Source: Crocinitomix sp. (GTDB lineage Bacteria; Bacteroidota; Bacteroidia; Flavobacteriales_D; Crocinitomicaceae). From it: 64,000 nt of DNA. The DNA lies in contig WTCE01000018.1 in the NCBI GenBank assembly GCA_013138735.1, positions 1 to 64,000 on the forward strand, given 5' to 3'. The first letter of the stretch is position 1, and every line of letters begins with the position of its first letter. The position numbers were made by a program, and so were the translations under genes. This document shows positions 7,333 through 16,828 of the stretch, piece by piece. Under the pieces are notes generated by a model. That model was not told the DNA's origin. It saw only the letters and a list, made by a program, of their open reading frames with translations, and made no database searches.

Positions 7333-9096
7333 CTACAACTTAGTAAAGGCATACTGCCCTTTTGTACCTTCTGAACCTTCAACAAGCAAAATATACTGTC
7401 CAGCACCTAGCTGCGAAATATCAATTTGGTTCATTAAACCATTGACATTAACTGTTCTCACAATTCGTCCAGAAAGATCTGTAATATGTATCGTCTCAGC
7501 ACTAAATTCATTACCTGTAAACACTACGTTTAACAATCCAGAGGTTGGATTTGGATAGACATTAATGCCTAATTCATCAGTTGTTTCAGCAACGTTTAAT
7601 TCAGCTGCATTGAAAACATGCAGCCCCATTGCTGGTGCCATTTCTTCGCCAAAACCTAGTGCGAAGAAATCGCCGTCACTGCTTATTGGTGTTAAAGGCT
7701 GACGATCTCTAGCTATGTTTCTTGCATAGTCTACCTGACTATTATAAGCAATCCAAATATTCGGATTCCACACTTGTAAGCAAGCTAAATATCGTTGGTC
7801 ATCTTCTAGTAATACAGGTTCATCAAAGGCCGCATAAGCAACCTGGCTTTCTTCTCCTTCGCCAAAAGTATAGGTAGCTTCAGCCACATCATCCAAGTCA
7901 GTGAAACCAAAAGCAGCATCATCTAAATCCTCAAATTCGTCATTCCATTCATATAGAATAATCCCCATTTCTTCGCCTTCTAACAGGAGGTCTACATTCC
8001 AAGCTGATTCCGCAATAAAGTAAATACCTGCCGCACCTAATCGATTTCCATTAGGGTTGTCAAAAACAAGGCAAGGTGAAAAAACAGAAGTACCTGAGCG
8101 CGTAACTCGGTTAACAGAAAATTCATTCGTTTCTTCATCTATTTTGCAATAAGAAACCATACTGTCGTTCATTATAAAGTTGAAGGATATAGTATTGTCA
8201 AAGGATGATTCATCTGCTGTGCCTAGATCAACTTCATACGTTAAGGTGTAATTTCCGGCCGGATAGCTATCAAAAGAGAAGTAAGGCAGGTCTTCAGGGC
8301 CATCTGTATAAACTTCAATAGAATCTCCAGATTCAATTTCAAAAGGTCCGCTGGTTTCTGTCCAAGTGCCTGGAGGGCCAGTTACAGTTGCTGTAATTAG
8401 AACATCACTTTGCATATTTGAGCCATAATTATAGATTGTTGTTCCAACATCAAATCCAAATTCAGAAGCGTCTACAGAAGTTTGCATGGTTGCAGCAGAA
8501 ATAACCGGGGCCATTGTTGAACGGTTTACAATACCCGCATCATCAGCATACAAGCCTAATTTATTCCCTATAAATGCTACAACGTCTTCTCCTGCATCAA
8601 TGCGCTCTCGAATCAATGCTCCGTCATCTTTAGTGATGAAAGCGAATGGTATTGTTGTTAATGGTCCATCATCTGTTCCGTTATAGCCATAAACAGAATT
8701 GTCGCGATTAACTAATATTACACCAATTGCTCCAGCGTTTTGAGCATTTAGGACTTTCGTTCCAGCATAACAATCGTTATCTGATTCCCCATCATAACGG
8801 TATAGCAATACAATTTTACCAGTTACGTCAGTGATTAATGGACCGCAAGCTTCATTCGCATGCGGTACGCCTTGGGCATTAATGCCAGGTGTTCCGTCAT
8901 CCGCAATCACAACAGTATCAGTCACAGCATCTGCGGGATCATCCAAATTTTCTAAGCCCCAATTAGGACCATCACCATTACTGGTAAATTCATATCCACC
9001 TGCAATTGACGCAGGTTCAAATATGGTAAAGGATACCTGCCCGAAGGCAATACTTGAAACTACTGTAAGTATTATGATTGCGTAAATTTTTTTCAT
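7333..9096 (-). CDS. Secreted PA-domain protein with T9SS sorting signal
   Basis: The start is placed at the second Met (MKKIYAIIILTVVSSIAFGQ), which begins a clean signal peptide; an in-frame ATG four codons upstream (9108) is possible. Residues about 60-190 contain a protease-associated domain (GKIVLLYRYDGE, GAIGVILVNRD, IPFAFITKDDGALIRE). This domain is often found beside secreted peptidases, but no peptidase catalytic motif is visible here. The middle is a series of beta-rich segments. The C-terminus has INVYPNPTSGLLNVVF and a final AFTKL, a type A T9SS sorting domain, so the protein should be exported by the type IX system. Substrate is unknown. Confidence 0.85.
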   Translation of the reverse strand: MKKIYAIIILTVVSSIAFGQVSFTIFEPASIAGGYEFTSNGDGPNWGLENLDDPADAVTDTVVIADDGTPGINAQGVPHANEACGPLITDVTGKIVLLYRYDGESDNDCYAGTKVLNAQNAGAIGVILVNRDNSVYGYNGTDDGPLTTIPFAFITKDDGALIRERIDAGEDVVAFIGNKLGLYADDAGIVNRSTMAPVISAATMQTSVDASEFGFDVGTTIYNYGSNMQSDVLITATVTGPPGTWTETSGPFEIESGDSIEVYTDGPEDLPYFSFDSYPAGNYTLTYEVDLGTADESSFDNTISFNFIMNDSMVSYCKIDEETNEFSVNRVTRSGTSVFSPCLVFDNPNGNRLGAAGIYFIAESAWNVDLLLEGEEMGIILYEWNDEFEDLDDAAFGFTDLDDVAEATYTFGEGEESQVAYAAFDEPVLLEDDQRYLACLQVWNPNIWIAYNSQVDYARNIARDRQPLTPISSDGDFFALGFGEEMAPAMGLHVFNAAELNVAETTDELGINVYPNPTSGLLNVVFTGNEFSAETIHITDLSGRIVRTVNVNGLMNQIDISQLGAGQYILLVEGSEGTKGQYAFTKL

Positions 9097-9108
9097 TATA
9101 TAAGTCAT

Positions 9109-9484
9109 TTATTACACCGAAAGGTAAGCAATAATGTCAGATTTAAATGAAAATAGAATTCAAAATTAACTGAATGTTAGCCGATTAAATCAATTGATAG
9201 GTTGATGCCCACAAAGAAGCTATCATTTATTTAAATGATAGCAATTATAAGATTTCCATGCAATGACTCGTCAGATCGAGTCATTAAAACATTGAAAAAG
9301 GCTATTAGATCGCTGCGTTGCGAGTACTTAGACGGCTTCGTTGTTTGACAAGTGTTTAATCATTAAAACATTTACCCCCGTCAAACCGAGTCATTCAATA
9401 ATTAATGCATTAAAACATTTATATATCCCGTCAAACCACGTCTGATCGAGTGATCCCCAAATTCATTTGGCGATTGTATCGAGA
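9109..9484. repeat. Repeat-rich gene-free stretch
   Basis: No coding sequence is supported in this 376-bp gap. It holds a perfect 11-bp stem (GCTATCATTTA, positions 9219-9242). It also has two imperfect tandem units of about 48 bp, shown by CATTAAAACATTT at 9361 and 9408 and CCCGTCAAACC at 9377 and 9427. A partial copy lies at about 9268-9293. The second copy of a 26-bp repeat is at 9458-9483. These may shape the 3' end of the rluB transcript. Confidence 0.6.
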
Positions 9485-10351
9485 TCACCCCATTCTCAAA
9501 AAGTCAACTTCCTTATCAGTCAAATTACGCCAAGTTCCTCTAGGTAAATCTTTTTTCGTTAATCCAGCAAATTTTACACGATCCAAGCGTGTTACATTGT
9601 GACCAATGGCCTCAAACATTCTTCGAATAACGCGGTTTTTACCTGAGTGAATTTCAACACCTACTTCACGCATGCGTGAATCAGCAATTATTTCTGCCGA
9701 GTCTACTTTTACAAAATCTTCGTCGTCTAATTCAACTCCAGCATGCAATGCTTTTATTTGCTCCACATCAATTGGGCGCTCTAGCACGACATGATAAATT
9801 TTCTTCACCTCATAACGGGGGTGCGTCAATTTTTTAGCCAAATCTCCATCATTGGTAAATAACAAAACGCCAGTAGTATTTCGATCTAGTCGACCAACAG
9901 GATAAATACGCTCTTTGCAAGCATTTTTTACCAATTGTAATACCGTCCGTCTCCCGTGTTCATCATCCATTGTTGTAATGAAATCCTTCGGTTTATTTAG
10001 TAATACGTAGCGTTTTTTCTCCGTTTGAATGGTGCTGCCATCATATTTCACTTGATCTCCAGGCTTAACTTTATAGCCCATCTCCGTGATGATTTTGCCA
10101 TTCACTTCAACAATTCCGCTCTGAATCAAAACATCAGCTTCTCTTCTTGAGCAAATTCCTGCATTCGCAATAAATTTATTCAAGCGTACATCCTCACTAA
10201 AAGACGGTAAAGGATCTCCCTTGGCTTTTTTATAGCGTTGCTCGCCTTTTCCGTATGGTTTTTTTGACGGTTTGTCAAAACCTTTACTTCTGTCCCCACT
10301 GCTGCGGCTCGGTTTTTTGCTTGCGCTAGACTTACCTTTACGTTCACTCAT
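9485..10351 (-). CDS. rluB: RluB/RsuA-family pseudouridine synthase
   Basis: The 288-residue protein has a basic, low-complexity N-terminus of about 50 residues (SASKKPSRSSGDRS...). An S4 RNA-binding domain follows (VRLNKFIANAGICSRREADVLI, about 55-100) and then the RsuA/RluB catalytic domain. PVGRLDRNTTG carries the catalytic Asp (D156). The C-terminal GKNRVIRRMFEAIGH is also conserved. Family members convert a uridine of 23S or 16S rRNA to pseudouridine. The Lys/Arg/Ser-rich extension is common in Bacteroidota homologues and probably adds RNA contacts. Distinguishing RluB from RsuA or RluE would need alignment; RluB fits the length best. A strong promoter lies upstream at 10389-10421. Confidence 0.88.
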   Translation of the reverse strand: MSERKGKSSASKKPSRSSGDRSKGFDKPSKKPYGKGEQRYKKAKGDPLPSFSEDVRLNKFIANAGICSRREADVLIQSGIVEVNGKIITEMGYKVKPGDQVKYDGSTIQTEKKRYVLLNKPKDFITTMDDEHGRRTVLQLVKNACKERIYPVGRLDRNTTGVLLFTNDGDLAKKLTHPRYEVKKIYHVVLERPIDVEQIKALHAGVELDDEDFVKVDSAEIIADSRMREVGVEIHSGKNRVIRRMFEAIGHNVTRLDRVKFAGLTKKDLPRGTWRNLTDKEVDFLRMG

Positions 10352-10388
10352 GCTGTTTGATTTATACGAAAATTTGAATTCGTCGCCG

Positions 10389-10421
10389 CAAAGATAAGAG
10401 ATATTCTATCTTGTTGACAAA
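10389..10421 (-). promoter_or_regulatory. Promoter of the rluB-type gene
   Basis: On the minus strand TTTG, 21 bases, then TATCTTTG fits the Bacteroidota housekeeping promoter (TTTG-N17-23-TAnnTTTG). The -7 box lies about 40 bases before the start codon. Confidence 0.75.
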
Positions 10422-10452
10422 CAGTGTTAAATTAAGAGCGTTCTATTGTGAT

Positions 10453-11451
10453 TTAGCGCGAGTGTTTACGTTTAGTTTTTATGGTTCGCTTATAACTAAC
10501 ATTTCGAATGAATGAAATATTAAAGTATAGATAAACGTCATTATAATCTGAGTTACCTCGCGGTTTACCTGTACTCGTCAATTCTGGAAACGGTCCAAGT
10601 GATGGGTCGGCAAAATAAGCTGCTTTGGATCCATAATTGGACTCAATCAAATCATTATCGTAATAATTGCCGCTCACATCATCTAAATAATCAGTGAAAG
10701 TATGTGTATAGCTTAATTCGCATGATAATGACCACATAGGACTGAGTCCTATTTTATAACCAACACCAACTGGGATTCCGAAACTATATCGTTCATAGGC
10801 TTTTGTGTCGTCGCTCAATCCTTGACCTTCGGTTTTTAAAGGACGTAAATTCGTCCAGCCATACCCGCCGCCTCGACCTTGAGGGATAAATCCAAAAAAA
10901 GAAACACCTGAAAAAAGATATACTTGAAAGTCTTTCGGACGAAACCCTTTAAGACCATACTTGCGGTGACGCGATCCAAATTGTTCGTTTCGAACCAATA
11001 TCAACTCAAATTGTTGTGAAATTTCAAATAGATGTGTTTGAAATTGGATATTTCTGTTTCTCCGGTGATATTGATGTGTGTAAGTGTCGTTACCTGCAAA
11101 AAGACCATATTGTAATAATGTCTTTGTTGCAAAATTGGATGCAAGCCGGTATCGAAATCCCAAATGACCTGCGAAGCTGGTCGAATTCCAGTCTATATCT
11201 AGTGGAGAAAAATGCGTTCCTTCCTTATTTCTTCCTCCAATATCGCCTAAAAAATTAGTGATACCGCCACCCAACAAAAGTGATTTCCGTTGATTTTTCC
11301 AGTGATCAGATTTAGTGAAATGTGACGACTGGCCAAAGCCGTTTATTGTTGGTGCGGAAATGATAAAGAGCAAAATAGCCATTTTAAAATACCCCATAAG
11401 TAAGCGCGAAATTATGGTCTTAAAATTATCAGAAAAATTAGAATAAGTCAA
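10453..11451 (-). CDS. Outer-membrane beta-barrel protein, PorG-like
   Basis: The product of up to 332 residues has a hydrophobic signal sequence beginning around residue 19-24 (MAILLFIISAPTINGFGQ), so the true start may be 11397 or 11382. The rest is rich in alternating aromatic and polar residues as in a beta-barrel. It includes LLLGGGITNFLGDIGG, FRYRLASNFATKTLLQYG and YTHTFTDYLDDVSGNYYDN. These blocks are typical of the PorG-like outer-membrane family of Bacteroidota, in which PorG itself belongs to the type IX secretion machinery. Whether this copy is PorG or a paralogue cannot be settled here. The C-terminus is unusually basic (YKRTIKTKRKHSR), which does not look like a classic barrel end. 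Confidence 0.75.
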   Translation of the reverse strand: MTYSNFSDNFKTIISRLLMGYFKMAILLFIISAPTINGFGQSSHFTKSDHWKNQRKSLLLGGGITNFLGDIGGRNKEGTHFSPLDIDWNSTSFAGHLGFRYRLASNFATKTLLQYGLFAGNDTYTHQYHRRNRNIQFQTHLFEISQQFELILVRNEQFGSRHRKYGLKGFRPKDFQVYLFSGVSFFGFIPQGRGGGYGWTNLRPLKTEGQGLSDDTKAYERYSFGIPVGVGYKIGLSPMWSLSCELSYTHTFTDYLDDVSGNYYDNDLIESNYGSKAAYFADPSLGPFPELTSTGKPRGNSDYNDVYLYFNISFIRNVSYKRTIKTKRKHSR

Positions 11452-11522
11452 TTTTACAAATGGTTATTGATTAAAGTGGTTGTCAATTTGATTTAGCGAA
11501 CATAGTTAGCGAGTGTTACGGA

Positions 11523-12263
11523 TTAATTGCGCAGTAAATTAAGCACAGCTTCTACATCTTCTGGGGCGTCAATGTTTGGCGTTTCCACCGTAGTCTCTAC
11601 CGTTCGAATGGAGTAGCCATTAAAAATCCAACGTAACTGTTCTAACGATTCTAGCTTTTCAAGTGTAGTGGCTTTCAAGTTCAATAGTTCTTGAAGTGTT
11701 TTCGTTCTCCAGGCGTATATACCAATATGTTTGTAAAAGGTTGTTTTATCTAACCATTTCTCATGAGGTGTATTGGCTATGTGAGGAATTGGACTGCGAC
11801 TAAAATAAATACCGTTTTTGTTATTGTCCAATACTACTTTAATTCGATTTGGATTTCGAATATCAGCTTCGTTCGACATGGGTTTCACAATGGTTCCAAT
11901 CTCAACAGATGAATCATTAAATACAGCAATCAAATCCGTCAATTGCTCTGGTCTAATGAGTGGTTCATCTCCCTGAATATTAACAACAATATCATAGTCT
12001 TTGTATTGTTCAATAACTTCACCGCAACGCTCTGTTCCGCTCCCATGCTCAGTGCTAGTCATCATCACTAATCCTCCAAAGGCTTTCACATGATCATAAA
12101 TCCGTTTATCATCAGTTGCGACAACCACATCTGTAAAGGCAATACACTTTTTAGCCTGTTCATATACACGTTGAATCATTGATTTCCCTAACAAGTCAAT
12201 TAATGGTTTGCCAGGGAATCGACTTGAGTCGTAACGTGAAGGAATGATGCCGAGTACTTTCAT
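11523..12263 (-). CDS. kdsB: CMP-KDO synthetase (3-deoxy-manno-octulosonate cytidylyltransferase)
   Basis: The 246-residue protein has the nucleotidyltransferase N-terminus IIPSRYDSSRFPGKPL, the metal- and CTP-binding block VVNIQGDEPLI, and HIGIYAWR near residue 180. It activates KDO as CMP-KDO for lipid A inner-core synthesis in the cytoplasm. Length is typical of KdsB. The gene stands alone and is divergent from the T9SS protein gene at 12426. Confidence 0.96.
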   Translation of the reverse strand: MKVLGIIPSRYDSSRFPGKPLIDLLGKSMIQRVYEQAKKCIAFTDVVVATDDKRIYDHVKAFGGLVMMTSTEHGSGTERCGEVIEQYKDYDIVVNIQGDEPLIRPEQLTDLIAVFNDSSVEIGTIVKPMSNEADIRNPNRIKVVLDNNKNGIYFSRSPIPHIANTPHEKWLDKTTFYKHIGIYAWRTKTLQELLNLKATTLEKLESLEQLRWIFNGYSIRTVETTVETPNIDAPEDVEAVLNLLRN

Positions 12264-12412
12264 AGGTGCAAATGTAATAACTACAGTCTAAGTGACTGCC
12301 GTGTCTTCGTAAAAATGACAATTTCAATTATTCTTATAGATAAGTATTTGTAATTCAAATCAATAAAAGAGCCTTTGAAAGGCTTTAAACGATTACGTCA
12401 ATAGAATTTCAC

Positions 12413-12420
12413 TATTTTTG
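12413..12420 (+). promoter_or_regulatory. -7 box immediately before a start codon
   Basis: TATTTTTG ends 5 bases before the ATG at 12426, so the mRNA is expected to be leaderless or nearly so. A small palindrome (AGCCTTTGAAAGGCT, about 12370-12384) lies in the -33 to -50 region and could bind a regulator. Confidence 0.5.
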
Positions 12421-12425
12421 CGACT

Positions 12426-14495
12426 ATGTATTACACCGCTAATCGTACTAAAATTTTTAACAAAGCTCATGTTTTAAGTCTTTTCTTAGTTGTGTCAAGT
12501 TTTTCACTTCAAGCACAACAAGCTGTTTTTGATTGGGTAGGGAATTTTGAAGGCTATTATCACGAAAGAACTTCTTGTACTCAAAATGCTGAAGGGGATG
12601 TTATTAGTGCAGGTAGCTATTGGGCAAATCCAGATTTTGACCCAGGTGACGGTTTCGCTTATAAAGTCACTGAGGGGTTGAGAGATATCTTTGTTCAAAA
12701 CTGGGATGCTGATCGGAACTTTCAATGGGTTAGTGTAGTTGGGGGGGAAGGTCATGATCAAGCTTATGATGTGAGCACAGATGATGATGGAAATATTTAC
12801 GTCGTAGGCACTTTTGAAGAATCAGTAGATTTTGATCCTGATGATGCTGAATTCATGTTAGAATCAAGCGGTAATACGGATATTTTTGTTTTAAAATTAA
12901 ACCCACTAGGTGAATTTGTTTGGGCACAGTCTTTTGGTAGCATATTTACAGAGGTCGGCTCAGGAATAACATTGGATGATTCGGGTAATTTATACATATG
13001 TGGTAGCTACAATGCTACTGTTGATTTTGACTTTGGTCCAGCGGTTAATGAGGTTACAGCCGACGAGACAGGTAATGATGCCTTTGTTTTAAAACTAAGC
13101 ACTGATGGAGATTTTGTATGGGTGAAATCATTTGGTGCAGAAGACGCGGATTTTTGTAAAGAAATTGAGTTTGACGCTTTAGGGAGTCTTAGTTTAAGTG
13201 GTTATACGCGATCTGGCGCAGACTTCGATCCAAGTGACGAAGAATATTATTTAGATTTTGCCGACCTTAAAACAAGTTCTTTTGTTTCAAAATTGGACAC
13301 AGATGGTGGTTTTTTGTGGGCGAAAATATTATCAGGTTCGGAGGGTGTTATAACAGATGGCATGACAACTGATGTGGATGGGAATATTTATATTATTGGT
13401 AATTTCTCGGATACAATATTTTTTAACATGCTGGAAGTTGTTGATACAGCTACAGCTGTTTCTTCCCATACGGATGCGTTTATAACAAAATATGAAGCAG
13501 ACGGGAGTTATGCATGGGGGAGAACCTATGGAGGTGCAGGCGGTGAGTCTGCATATGGCATTCAATCTGATGGAGCAGACTTACTTTATATTTCAGGAGG
13601 ATTTAGTGGAACAACTGATCTGGATCCAAATGAGACAACCGCAACATATAGTTCTGAGGGTTATTCAGATGCTTATATTCTGAAGTTAAACACAGATGGG
13701 ATTTATATTTGGAGTGATGCGTTTGGCGGTGAAGGAACTGATCTTAGTTATGAAGTTTACCCTGATGGCAATGGGAATATTATTTCTATCGGATCATTTA
13801 TGTTTGATGTAGACTTTGATAATTCAGAAGATGAAGCACTTATTTCGTTGCCCGGCACATTGAAACATCTCTATATTCTTAAATTAAAGGAATGTATTCC
13901 AGCAGACAGCACAGATTATATCACCGCTTGCTCAAATTATGTTTGGTCGGAAACAGGTTTCCTTTATACGAATACAAATACCTATACATACGAAACCGAA
14001 TTTGGTTGTGATTCCACTCGAACGTTGGATTTGGTAATTAACGAGATCTCAACTGTTGTGAGTTTTGAGGGGTTGACAATTGTTGCAGAGCAGAACGACG
14101 CCAGTTATCAATGGATTGATTGTAATAACGACTATTTGCCAATTGATGGTGAGACGAATCAAGCCTTTAGCCCGACAATCAATGGACATTACGCTGTAAT
14201 AATAACAACTGAAGAGGGGTGTACAGATACTTCAGCATGCACGCTTGTGGATTATATGAATATTGAAGTACAAAGCATGGGTATTCAAGTTTATCCGAAT
14301 CCGGCATCAGGTGTGTTAATTATTAACAGTGCTATTGACTTACAGGGAACATATACTATTTACAACACGTCGGGTGAAATACTGCGTAAATCGATTTTAA
14401 ATGAGGATCAACAAATTTTCATTCATGACCTCGCAACGGGGCTTTATTTTTTGCGTTTCGAAAATGGATTAGTCACTAGCTTTTCAAAAATTTAG
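12426..14495 (+). CDS. Secreted beta-propeller-like repeat protein with T9SS signal
   Basis: The 689-residue protein begins with a signal peptide (about 1-30, ending SLQAQ). Up to residue about 490 it consists of repeated units of roughly 55-65 residues with the pattern 'G..D.DfdP.....S....DiFvlKL...G.f.WakSfGg', matching SBBP-type beta-propeller repeats. A short Cys-containing segment follows (YITACSNYVWSETG). The C-terminus has IQVYPNPASGVLIINS and IYNTSGEIL, a type A T9SS sorting domain. Such proteins are cell-surface or released; the ligand is unknown. Asp-rich loops suggest calcium binding. The ATG is only 5 bases from a -7 box. Confidence 0.85.
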   Translation: MYYTANRTKIFNKAHVLSLFLVVSSFSLQAQQAVFDWVGNFEGYYHERTSCTQNAEGDVISAGSYWANPDFDPGDGFAYKVTEGLRDIFVQNWDADRNFQWVSVVGGEGHDQAYDVSTDDDGNIYVVGTFEESVDFDPDDAEFMLESSGNTDIFVLKLNPLGEFVWAQSFGSIFTEVGSGITLDDSGNLYICGSYNATVDFDFGPAVNEVTADETGNDAFVLKLSTDGDFVWVKSFGAEDADFCKEIEFDALGSLSLSGYTRSGADFDPSDEEYYLDFADLKTSSFVSKLDTDGGFLWAKILSGSEGVITDGMTTDVDGNIYIIGNFSDTIFFNMLEVVDTATAVSSHTDAFITKYEADGSYAWGRTYGGAGGESAYGIQSDGADLLYISGGFSGTTDLDPNETTATYSSEGYSDAYILKLNTDGIYIWSDAFGGEGTDLSYEVYPDGNGNIISIGSFMFDVDFDNSEDEALISLPGTLKHLYILKLKECIPADSTDYITACSNYVWSETGFLYTNTNTYTYETEFGCDSTRTLDLVINEISTVVSFEGLTIVAEQNDASYQWIDCNNDYLPIDGETNQAFSPTINGHYAVIITTEEGCTDTSACTLVDYMNIEVQSMGIQVYPNPASGVLIINSAIDLQGTYTIYNTSGEILRKSILNEDQQIFIHDLATGLYFLRFENGLVTSFSKI

Positions 14496-14513
14496 CAAAT
14501 AAGAAGTCGTCTA

Positions 14514-14768
14514 GTCAAATCATCCAGTAAAAGAGGCAATGTCTCCATCTCCTTAAGTCAAATCGAAAAGTAAAAGAGACAACGTCTCCATCTCCTTAAG
14601 TCAAATCGAAAAGTAAAAGAGATAACGTCTCCATCTCCTTAAGTCAAATCGAAAAGTAAAAGAGGCAACGCCTCCGCCAAGTAAAAGAGACAATGTCTCC
14701 ATCTCCTTAAGTCAAATCGAAAAGTAAAAGAGGCAACGCCTCCGAAAAGTAAAAGAGGCAACGCCTCC
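14514..14768. repeat. Array of seven small hairpins in 43/25-bp repeat units
   Basis: AGTAAAAGAG begins at 14526, 14569, 14612, 14655, 14680, 14723 and 14748, giving unit lengths 43, 43, 43, 25, 43 and 25. Each copy holds a 5-bp stem of the form GAGRC-AAY-GYCTC. When the fourth stem base changes (GAGGC to GAGAC) the partner usually changes too (GCCTC to GTCTC), and the remaining two copies are joined by G-T pairs. The stem is therefore conserved while the sequence varies. The array fills the gap between the convergent T9SS gene and lepA and touches the lepA stop codon. Confidence 0.9.
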
Positions 14769-16558
14769 TAGTCTAACTTCAACACTGCTAAGAAAGCTTC
14801 TTGTGGAACCTCTACACTTCCAACCTGACGCATTCTTTTCTTTCCTTTTTTCTGCTTCTCTAAGAGTTTACGTTTACGCGAAATATCACCACCATAACAT
14901 TTGGCAGTTACATCTTTACGCAATGCCTTTATCGTTTCTCTTGAAACAATTTTAGCACCAATAGCTGCTTGAATAGGAATTTCAAATTGTTGTCTTGGAA
15001 TCAATTCTTTCAGCTTAATGCAGATCTTTTTCCCTAAACTATGCGCATTACTTCTGTGCACTAATGCAGATAAAGCATCCACCTGATCTCCATTTAAAAG
15101 GATATCCATTTTCACTAAGTCAGATTTTTTATAATCAATTGGATGATAATCGAAAGAAGCATATCCTCTCGAAACTGATTTCAATTTATCATAAAAGTCA
15201 AAAACAACCTCACCCATTGGCATTTCAAATGTAATTTCAACACGTGTTTCTGTGAGGTAAACCTGGTTCTTTAACTCACCTCGTTTTTCAATACACAAAT
15301 TCATGATCTGACCAACATAGTCAGATTTAGTAATTATTTGCGCTCGAATATAAGGCTCCTCAATATAGTCGATTCTTGATGGATCGGGTAATTCAGATGG
15401 ATTGTTGACGACCATCATTTCATTATTCCTTCTTAAATAAGTCTTGTAAGATACGTTGGGCACAGTAGTAATAACAGTCATGTTAAACTCCCGCTCTAAA
15501 CGCTCTTGAATAATTTCCATGTGCAACATGCCTAAGAATCCACAACGGAAACCAAAACCTAATGCTGCTGACGATTCTGGTTCAAAAACCAATGAAGCAT
15601 CATTTAATTGTAACTTCTCCATTGAGTAGCGCAACTCTTCATATTCATCTGTGTCTACAGGGTATACTCCTGCAAATACCATTGGCTTCACATCTTCAAA
15701 ACCTTTCACAATTTCCATTGTTGGATTAGCAACTGTTGTAATTGTATCTCCAACTTTTACTTCGTTGGCTTTTTTGATTCCAGAAATAATATACCCTACA
15801 TCACCAGTCAAAACTTCTTTACGCGGCTCCATGTCCATTCGTAAAATACCAATTTCATCCGCGTAATATTCGCGTTCTGTATTCACAAACTTAACCAAAT
15901 CACCTTTTTTGATTTTCCCGTTTAAAACACGGTAATAAGCAATAATTCCTCTAAATGAATTAAATACTGAATCAAAAATCATGGCTTGTAGTGGAGCATC
16001 AGGGTTACCTTTTGGCGCCGGAACTCTTGCAATAATAGCTTCTAATATTTCTTGAACACCTAGTCCAGTTTTACCACTTGCTGGAATAACATCTGATCGC
16101 TCGCATCCAATTAAGTCTACAATTTCATCAGTTACTTCATCAGGCTGTGCACCTGGTAAATCCATTTTATTTAAAATTGGAATAATTTCTAGGTCATTTT
16201 CTAAAGCTAAATATAGATTAGAAATTGTTTGTGCTTCAATACCTTGTGCTGCATCAACAATCAATAAAGCACCTTCACAAGCTGCAATAGATCGTGATAC
16301 TTCGTATGAAAAATCAACGTGGCCAGGAGTGTCAATCAGGTTAAGTGTATAATCTATACCGTCTTGCGTATAATCCATTTGGATGGCATGACTCTTAATT
16401 GTGATCCCTCGCTCGCGCTCAATATCCATATCATCTAAAGCCTGACTCTGCATATCTCTATCGGATATTGTTCCGGTAGTTTGCAATAACCGATCGGCCA
16501 AGGTGCTTTTACCATGGTCAATATGTGCTATGATACAAAAATTCCTGATGTTCTTCAT
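14768..16558 (-). CDS. lepA: Elongation factor 4 (back-translocating GTPase LepA)
   Basis: The 596-residue protein has G1 AHIDHGKST (residues 11-19), the DxxG-type block DTPGHVDF, and NKMDLPGA as G4. The C-terminal LepA-specific region contains [19 protein letters not shown] and ends [19 protein letters not shown]4 acts on stalled or mis-translocated ribosomes at the cytoplasmic membrane or in the cytoplasm. Length is standard for the family. It is convergent with the T9SS gene across the hairpin repeat array and divergent from the DUF2851 gene. Confidence 0.98.
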   Translation of the reverse strand: MKNIRNFCIIAHIDHGKSTLADRLLQTTGTISDRDMQSQALDDMDIERERGITIKSHAIQMDYTQDGIDYTLNLIDTPGHVDFSYEVSRSIAACEGALLIVDAAQGIEAQTISNLYLALENDLEIIPILNKMDLPGAQPDEVTDEIVDLIGCERSDVIPASGKTGLGVQEILEAIIARVPAPKGNPDAPLQAMIFDSVFNSFRGIIAYYRVLNGKIKKGDLVKFVNTEREYYADEIGILRMDMEPRKEVLTGDVGYIISGIKKANEVKVGDTITTVANPTMEIVKGFEDVKPMVFAGVYPVDTDEYEELRYSMEKLQLNDASLVFEPESSAALGFGFRCGFLGMLHMEIIQERLEREFNMTVITTVPNVSYKTYLRRNNEMMVVNNPSELPDPSRIDYIEEPYIRAQIITKSDYVGQIMNLCIEKRGELKNQVYLTETRVEITFEMPMGEVVFDFYDKLKSVSRGYASFDYHPIDYKKSDLVKMDILLNGDQVDALSALVHRSNAHSLGKKICIKLKELIPRQQFEIPIQAAIGAKIVSRETIKALRKDVTAKCYGGDISRKRKLLEKQKKGKKRMRQVGSVEVPQEAFLAVLKLD

Positions 16559-16681
16559 GTTACAAAAATAGGAGATTTTACTTTAACTACTCCTATCAAA
16601 TGAACGAATAAAGTATAAGGAAATAGAATAAGCTCTAAAGACTTACTTAGCCTCATGCAATTTTTAGCATGATTTTTGCGT

Positions 16682-16776
16682 TATATGGGCAGTTGGATTG
16701 AGTCCTACCGTGGTAACGTAGGGCTTGGGTATATGGCCTTCCCTTGGTTTTTCCATGGGAAGGCTTCTTTTTTTGT
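16682..16776 (+). ncRNA. Candidate small structured RNA or 5' leader
   Basis: Two stem-loops follow one another. The first is AGTCCTAC / GTAGGGCT (about 16700-16724; 8 bp with one G-T pair). The second is GCCTTCCCTTGG / CCATGGGAAGGC (16736-16764; 12 bp with one mismatch), followed by a T-rich run to 16774. The second hairpin plus T-run has the shape of an intrinsic terminator, yet it lies 53 bases before the likely start of the DUF2851 gene (16829). It could be a small RNA or an attenuating leader. I do not recognise a known riboswitch consensus. Confidence 0.5.
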
Positions 16777-16828
16777 AAATAATTCGCTATCTTCATCCTT
16801 CGACCCCGAAACAATTCTATTTTATTTT

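Noticed and set aside
14514-14768. Possible CRISPR array
   Set aside because: The sequence between repeats is itself repeated and units alternate between 43 and 25 bp; there are no unique spacers and no cas genes.
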